Shown: positions 5,409 through 8,036 of the stretch, piece after piece
Numbering within the stretch: position 1 is the first letter of the stretch
Layout of the letters: every line of letters starts with the position of its first letter
Source: Deltaproteobacteria bacterium
GTDB taxonomy: Bacteria > Desulfobacterota > Desulfarculia > Adiutricales > JAGVGV01
Length of the DNA: 8,036 nt
Direction of reading: 5' to 3'
NCBI GenBank assembly: GCA_020056895.1
Contig: JAGVGV010000388.1
Coordinates: forward strand, 1 to 8,036
The notes under the pieces: model-generated
Databases searched by the model: none
Told to the model about the DNA's origin: nothing
Seen by the model: only the letters and a program-made list of their open reading frames with translations
Program-made: the position numbers and the translations under genes

Positions 5409-5497
5409 TTAGCCAATCGCCGTTCATCGTGGCCCTTTTGCCCCGTTTTCAATGGAGCCAAAGCATCACCGCCCGACGGCCGCGGATCGTCGCCTGG

Positions 5498-5525
5498 TTG
5501 ACGACTTGGTTTCGGAGATTATCTT
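5498..5525 (+). promoter_or_regulatory. Promoter of the Cys HesB-like unit
   Basis: TTGACG (5498-5503) and TATCTT (5520-5525) are 16 bases apart. GGTTGACG and the GATTA preceding the -10 tail are shared with the selenoprotein promoter, so the promoter was duplicated together with the gene. The spacer is one base shorter and the -10 closer to consensus, which may give a different strength. Confidence 0.5.
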
Positions 5526-5581
5526 TTGAACATCAACGCCCCCGCCCAACAAGGAAAAGCGGAGGGAAAAGGAGACATTCA

Positions 5582-5905
5582 ATGATCGACGTGACCCAGA
5601 CGGCCCAGACCAAACTGGCCGATTACATGAAACAAAACTCCCTCACGGCTCCCATCCGCGTGTATTTGTCCCAAGGGGGCTGTTCGGGACAATCGTTGGC
5701 CTTGGCCCTGGATGAGTTGAAAGACACCGACCAGAAAACCGAGTTCAACGGGATGACCTTTTTGATCGACATAACCCTGGCCGAACGCGTGGGTGGGGTT
5801 ACGGTGGATTTCGTGGAGGAAGGATGCCGTTCCGGCTTCATGGTGTCGTCGGAAAAACCGGTGGCGACCGGCGGTTCTTCCTGCGGCTGCGGCTGCTCCT
5901 GCTGA
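5582..5905 (+). CDS. HesB/IscA-like protein, cysteine paralogue
   Basis: This 107-residue small soluble protein of the HesB/IscA-like family is probably involved in iron-sulfur cluster or iron handling. Cys34 sits in GGCSGQSLALALDEL, aligned with the TGA codon of the neighbouring gene. The strand-rich middle includes FLIDITLAERVGGVTVDF. An extra cysteine is present at residue 82 (EEGCRSGF), and the Cys-rich end is SSCGCGCSC with four alternating cysteines (101, 103, 105, 107). The start is ATG 5582, seven bases after AAAAGGAG (5567-5574). The open frame extends upstream to 5219, but that portion is the 3' part of the neighbouring gene read out of frame plus its terminator. The length and 79% identity over 97 residues with the Sec copy show a recent tandem duplication. 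The precise client or cluster type is unknown. Confidence 0.9.
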   Translation: MIDVTQTAQTKLADYMKQNSLTAPIRVYLSQGGCSGQSLALALDELKDTDQKTEFNGMTFLIDITLAERVGGVTVDFVEEGCRSGFMVSSEKPVATGGSSCGCGCSC

Positions 5906-5927
5906 CCCCATCGCCACGCCCGTCACG

Positions 5928-5979
5928 AACGCCCGGAAGGAGAGGGACCCCTCGCGCCTTCCGGGCGTTATTTGGTTTT
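5928..5979 (+). terminator. Strong terminator of the Cys HesB-like unit
   Basis: A stem of up to 13 bp (AACGCCCGGAAGG 5928-5940 with CCTTCCGGGCGTT 5957-5969) contains an inner GAGG/CCTC helix and is followed by ATTTGGTTTT. It shares the ACGCCCGG/CCGGGCGTT base with the terminator at 5358-5408. Confidence 0.85.
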
Positions 5980-6006
5980 GTGATATCAGGCGGTTATCGG
6001 CTCTCC

Positions 6007-6036
6007 TTGACAGGTCCATCCCCTTTGGCCTAACAT
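6007..6036 (+). promoter_or_regulatory. Sigma70-type promoter for the polyprenyl synthase gene
   Basis: A consensus TTGACA (6007-6012) and TAACAT (6031-6036) are separated by 18 bases, giving a start near 6043 and a short leader to ATG 6071. It follows the preceding terminator directly, so this gene begins a new unit. Confidence 0.65.
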
Positions 6037-6070
6037 TCCGGACGCTCGAAATACGTCGTGGTGAGTGTTC

Positions 6071-7045
6071 ATGCCGCCGTCTTCCGTCACCCAGCGCCTT
6101 CAACCGGTCTTCGACCAAGTGAACGAAGCCATCCGCCAACGCCTTGGTTCGGATGTTTCCTTCGTTTCCGAAGTTTCCCAGTACATCCTGCTCTCCGGCG
6201 GCAAGCGGCTCCGGCCTGCTTTGTTCGTGTTATCCGCCCGTTTGTGCGGATACGAGGCCGGACGGGAATTGGCCATTTCCCCGGCCTTTGAATTCCTTCA
6301 TGCCGCCACGCTCTTGCATGACGACGTAGTGGACGGCGCCGACACCCGCCGGGGTAAAAAGGCCGCCCACCACGTATACGGCAACCCCGGCGTGATCCTG
6401 GTGGGCGACTTTCTGCTGGCTCAGTCCATGGCCTTGGGCGCGGAAACCGGCATGTTGGCCTTTACCGAAACCATGGCCAGGGCCGTCAGCCGCATGGCCG
6501 AAGGCGAAGTGCTTCAGTTGCTCCACGCCCGCGATCCGGGCATCACCGAAGCCGATTACGAAACCGTGATCCACCGCAAAACCGGCGTATTGATCGAATC
6601 GGCCTGCTATCTGGGAGCGGTCATCGCGGACGCGCCCGAAGAACGGGCCGAGGCCTTGGGCCGCTTCGGCCGGTTGATCGGGATGGCGTTCCAGATCATT
6701 GACGACACGTTGGATTATACCGGCACCGAAGCCGAATTCGGCAAACCCGTGGGGCACGATCTGGACGAAGGAAAAATCACGCTGCCTCTGATTCGGACCT
6801 TGGCCGCCGCCCGGCCGGATCATCGACGGGAACTCGAAGACCTGATCGGCCGGGATCGGCGGACTCCGGAGGAGTTCGCCCGGGTCAAGGAATTGATCCA
6901 ATTGTACCGGGGCCTCGAACAGTCCATGGCCCGGGCGGTCGAAGCCGTGGCCGAGGCCAAGCAGGCTTTGGCGGTTTTCCCCGACGTTCAGGAGCGGCGG
7001 GACCTGGCGGACCTGGGCGATTACATCGTAACCCGTAGGAAATAA
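6071..7045 (+). CDS. Long-chain polyprenyl diphosphate synthase
   Basis: This trans-prenyltransferase condenses isopentenyl diphosphate onto allylic diphosphates, probably to make the side chain of the respiratory quinone. The count from ATG 6071 is 324 residues, the usual family length. The motifs are in order: GGKRLRP (43-49, IPP binding), the first aspartate-rich motif DDVVD (84-88) followed by RRG, KTG (170-172), and the second aspartate-rich motif DDTLD (211-215) in the FQIIDDTLDY context. The residues four and five before the first motif are Thr and Ala, not aromatic, which favours a long-chain product over farnesyl or geranylgeranyl. Exact chain length is not readable. ATG 6071 has GGTG seven bases upstream. 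An in-frame GTG at 6065 would add two residues. IspB-type octaprenyl synthase is the closest description. Confidence 0.94.
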   Translation: MPPSSVTQRLQPVFDQVNEAIRQRLGSDVSFVSEVSQYILLSGGKRLRPALFVLSARLCGYEAGRELAISPAFEFLHAATLLHDDVVDGADTRRGKKAAHHVYGNPGVILVGDFLLAQSMALGAETGMLAFTETMARAVSRMAEGEVLQLLHARDPGITEADYETVIHRKTGVLIESACYLGAVIADAPEERAEALGRFGRLIGMAFQIIDDTLDYTGTEAEFGKPVGHDLDEGKITLPLIRTLAAARPDHRRELEDLIGRDRRTPEEFARVKELIQLYRGLEQSMARAVEAVAEAKQALAVFPDVQERRDLADLGDYIVTRRK

Positions 7046-7107
7046 GGGCCCATTCCGGTTTTTGTACCGACACCGGAACGGCATTTCCGGACCAATCATC
7101 GTTTTTA

Positions 7108-7116
7108 TGTTATAAT
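7108..7116 (+). promoter_or_regulatory. Extended -10 promoter for the SCP2-like gene
   Basis: TGTTATAAT contains a perfect TATAAT (7111-7116) with the upstream TG of an extended -10 element. No good -35 is seen, which extended -10 promoters tolerate. The predicted start near 7123 leaves a leader of about 80 bases to ATG 7205. It likely drives both the SCP2-like and alcohol dehydrogenase genes. Confidence 0.6.
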
Positions 7117-7204
7117 CCCGTTGGTTCGATGAAGAGTGGACCTCATCCAAACGGTCCCGGCCAAGAAAGGCCCGGATCATTTCCCATTCCGCCAGGAGGC
7201 ATCC

Positions 7205-7741
7205 ATGGCGTTCGGCCCGGAATCCAGCGTACCCCAACCGCCCCGAAAGATCGTTAAAAATCTGGTGGCCCGGACCATGATGTTCGCCCTGGGCCGGGGC
7301 TTTCAGGCCGCTTCGAGCCTGGACGAGGATGTTCGGCGCGAAATATCCGTCTGGCCCGATGAATTCACCGTCACCATGAAGATCATGCCTCGGGGCCCCA
7401 GCCTGACCTGGGTGAAGGAAGCCGGCCGGATGCGGTCCCTGGGCGGCCGGGAGCAACCGGCCAACCTGACCATTATGTTTAAAACTCTGGAAGCCGCCCT
7501 TCTGGTGCTGACCGCCCGCATGGGCAATCCTCAGGCTTTCGCCGAACACCGGCTGAGCGTAAAAGGCTCCCTGGCCGACGCCATGATCCTGACCCGATGT
7601 TTGAACATCACCCAGGCCTATCTTTTTCCCAGGCTTATCAGCGGCCGGATCCTGAAACGGGCGCCTCGGATCCCCTTGGGCCGATTGCTGAAAAACCGGG
7701 CCATCATCTATACCGCCGGCGTTCCCTTCGGCCGGCCCTAA
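7205..7741 (+). CDS. SCP2-like (sterol-carrier-fold) protein
   Basis: This 178-residue protein has no signal peptide. The central region (about 50-142) looks like an SCP2-type lipid-binding fold: strand EFTVTMKIMP, then ANLTIMFKTLEAALLVLTARMG (87-108), AFAEHRLSVKGSLADAM (111-127) and a helix ending ITQAYLFPRL. The pattern of strand, helix and then a 'hRhxVxGdLxxAM'-like segment is typical of bacterial SCP2 proteins. Ligands in anaerobic bacteria are not established; acyl or other lipid molecules are likely. The basic C-terminus (KRAPRIPLGRLLKNR) might contact membrane. AGGAGG (7194-7199) five bases upstream fixes ATG 7205. An in-frame GTG at 7136 lacks such a signal. The alcohol dehydrogenase gene begins 28 bases after the stop, so the two form an operon. 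Confidence 0.72.
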   Translation: MAFGPESSVPQPPRKIVKNLVARTMMFALGRGFQAASSLDEDVRREISVWPDEFTVTMKIMPRGPSLTWVKEAGRMRSLGGREQPANLTIMFKTLEAALLVLTARMGNPQAFAEHRLSVKGSLADAMILTRCLNITQAYLFPRLISGRILKRAPRIPLGRLLKNRAIIYTAGVPFGRP

Positions 7742-7769
7742 GGGCCGCCCGGAAAGAGGAGGAATCCCC

Positions 7770-8036
7770 ATGATCCCTTCATATTACGAATTTTTCAATC
7801 CCGTTAAAATCCTCTGCGGCCGGCTGGCGGCGGACAACATTCCGCACGAACTGGCCTTGATGGGCGTCCGGCGGCCGTTGGTGGTGACCGACGGCCCGGT
7901 GGTCAAAGCCGGTCTGTTGGATATTCTGGTGAACGCTTTTTCCGGAGCCGAAGCCGTGATCGGCGGGGTGTTTCAGGATACCCCGCCCGATTCGTCCATG
8001 GATACGGTCCGGCGGGTGGCGGCCTTGTACATGGAA
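7770..8036 (+). CDS. Iron-containing alcohol dehydrogenase, 3'-truncated by window edge
   Basis: The first 89 codons are present. The N-terminus MIPSYYEFFNPVKILCGRLA followed by MGVRRPLVVTDGPVVKAGLLDIL is typical of the group III iron-dependent alcohol dehydrogenase family, where the strand ending in VVTD begins the NAD(P)-binding domain. VFQDTPPDSSMDTV matches the family's region 'D-x-P-x-x-x-x-V'. The metal-binding aspartate and histidines lie beyond the window. It would interconvert an alcohol and aldehyde or ketone with NAD(P)H, substrate unknown. AGGAGG (7757-7762) is seven bases before the ATG. It sits in an operon with the SCP2-like gene. Confidence 0.88.
   Translation, partial: MIPSYYEFFNPVKILCGRLAADNIPHELALMGVRRPLVVTDGPVVKAGLLDILVNAFSGAEAVIGGVFQDTPPDSSMDTVRRVAALYME

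Noticed and set aside
4786..5427. 213-codon minus-strand frame over the selenoprotein gene
   Set aside because: It is antisense to the selenoprotein gene and its promoter and terminator, with no recognisable domain. It is open only by chance.
5219..5905. Reading the HesB-like Cys gene as a 228-codon protein starting at 5219
   Set aside because: The upstream part is the 3' end of the Sec paralogue out of frame, its terminator and the next promoter. ATG 5582 has a strong Shine-Dalgarno and aligns with the paralogue's start.
7053..7077. Possible terminator after the polyprenyl synthase gene (TTCCGGT/ACCGGAA)
   Set aside because: The stem is seven bases with a long loop, and no T-run follows on the + strand.
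6230..7771. 513-codon minus-strand frame opposite the polyprenyl synthase and SCP2-like genes
   Set aside because: It is antisense to two recognisable genes, its translation shows no domain, and it crosses the gap and promoter between them.

Overview
The window is about 8 kb of GC-rich bacterial chromosome. Gene density is ordinary, and nearly everything is on the + strand. The gene mix suggests an anaerobic Desulfobacterota (delta-proteobacterial) organism that uses selenocysteine: a HesB/IscA-like gene with an in-frame TGA, a CBS-CBS-ACT protein, an SCP2-like gene beside an iron-dependent alcohol dehydrogenase, and a long-chain polyprenyl diphosphate synthase. This placement is an inference from gene content. 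There is no rRNA or other phylogenetic marker apart from tyrS.

Layout. Positions 1-1143 hold the 3' nine-tenths of tyrS. The window opens inside its HIGH motif. A good sigma70-type promoter (1166-1194) with a palindrome at its start site then drives a small conserved-looking protein (1257-1556) and a CBS-CBS-ACT protein (1632-2303). Next come two tandem copies of a long imperfect palindrome (2312-2567). They are followed by a divergent pair: a 77-codon unknown gene on the minus strand (2584-2817) and a Nudix hydrolase (2877-3398). A YajG-like lipoprotein gene (3494-4084) is followed by two more copies of the palindrome family (4091-4213 and 4246-4348) and an orphan terminator. A 64-residue unknown protein (4635-4829) comes next. 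The right third holds a long-chain polyprenyl diphosphate synthase (6071-7045), an SCP2-like protein (7205-7741) and the first 89 codons of an iron-containing alcohol dehydrogenase (7770 to the edge).

The centre of interest is 4928-5979. Two complete transcription units (promoter, Shine-Dalgarno, gene, terminator) stand in tandem and are clearly duplicates. Each encodes a HesB/IscA-like protein of about 108 residues. The second copy has cysteine at residue 34, in GGCSG. The first has an in-frame TGA at exactly that codon (5107-5109) and then stays open and homologous for 74 more residues to its own stop. A hairpin with a GG-containing loop sits 25 nt after this TGA, and its stem is broken in the Cys copy. 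This is best read as a selenocysteine/cysteine paralogue pair, not a pseudogene. The selenoprotein would be missed or truncated by a standard gene caller.

The second notable system is the family of about 105-130 nt palindromes behind two genes. Their central motif is conserved, while the stem arms differ between copies but remain complementary, so selection or copying appears to preserve the fold more than the sequence.
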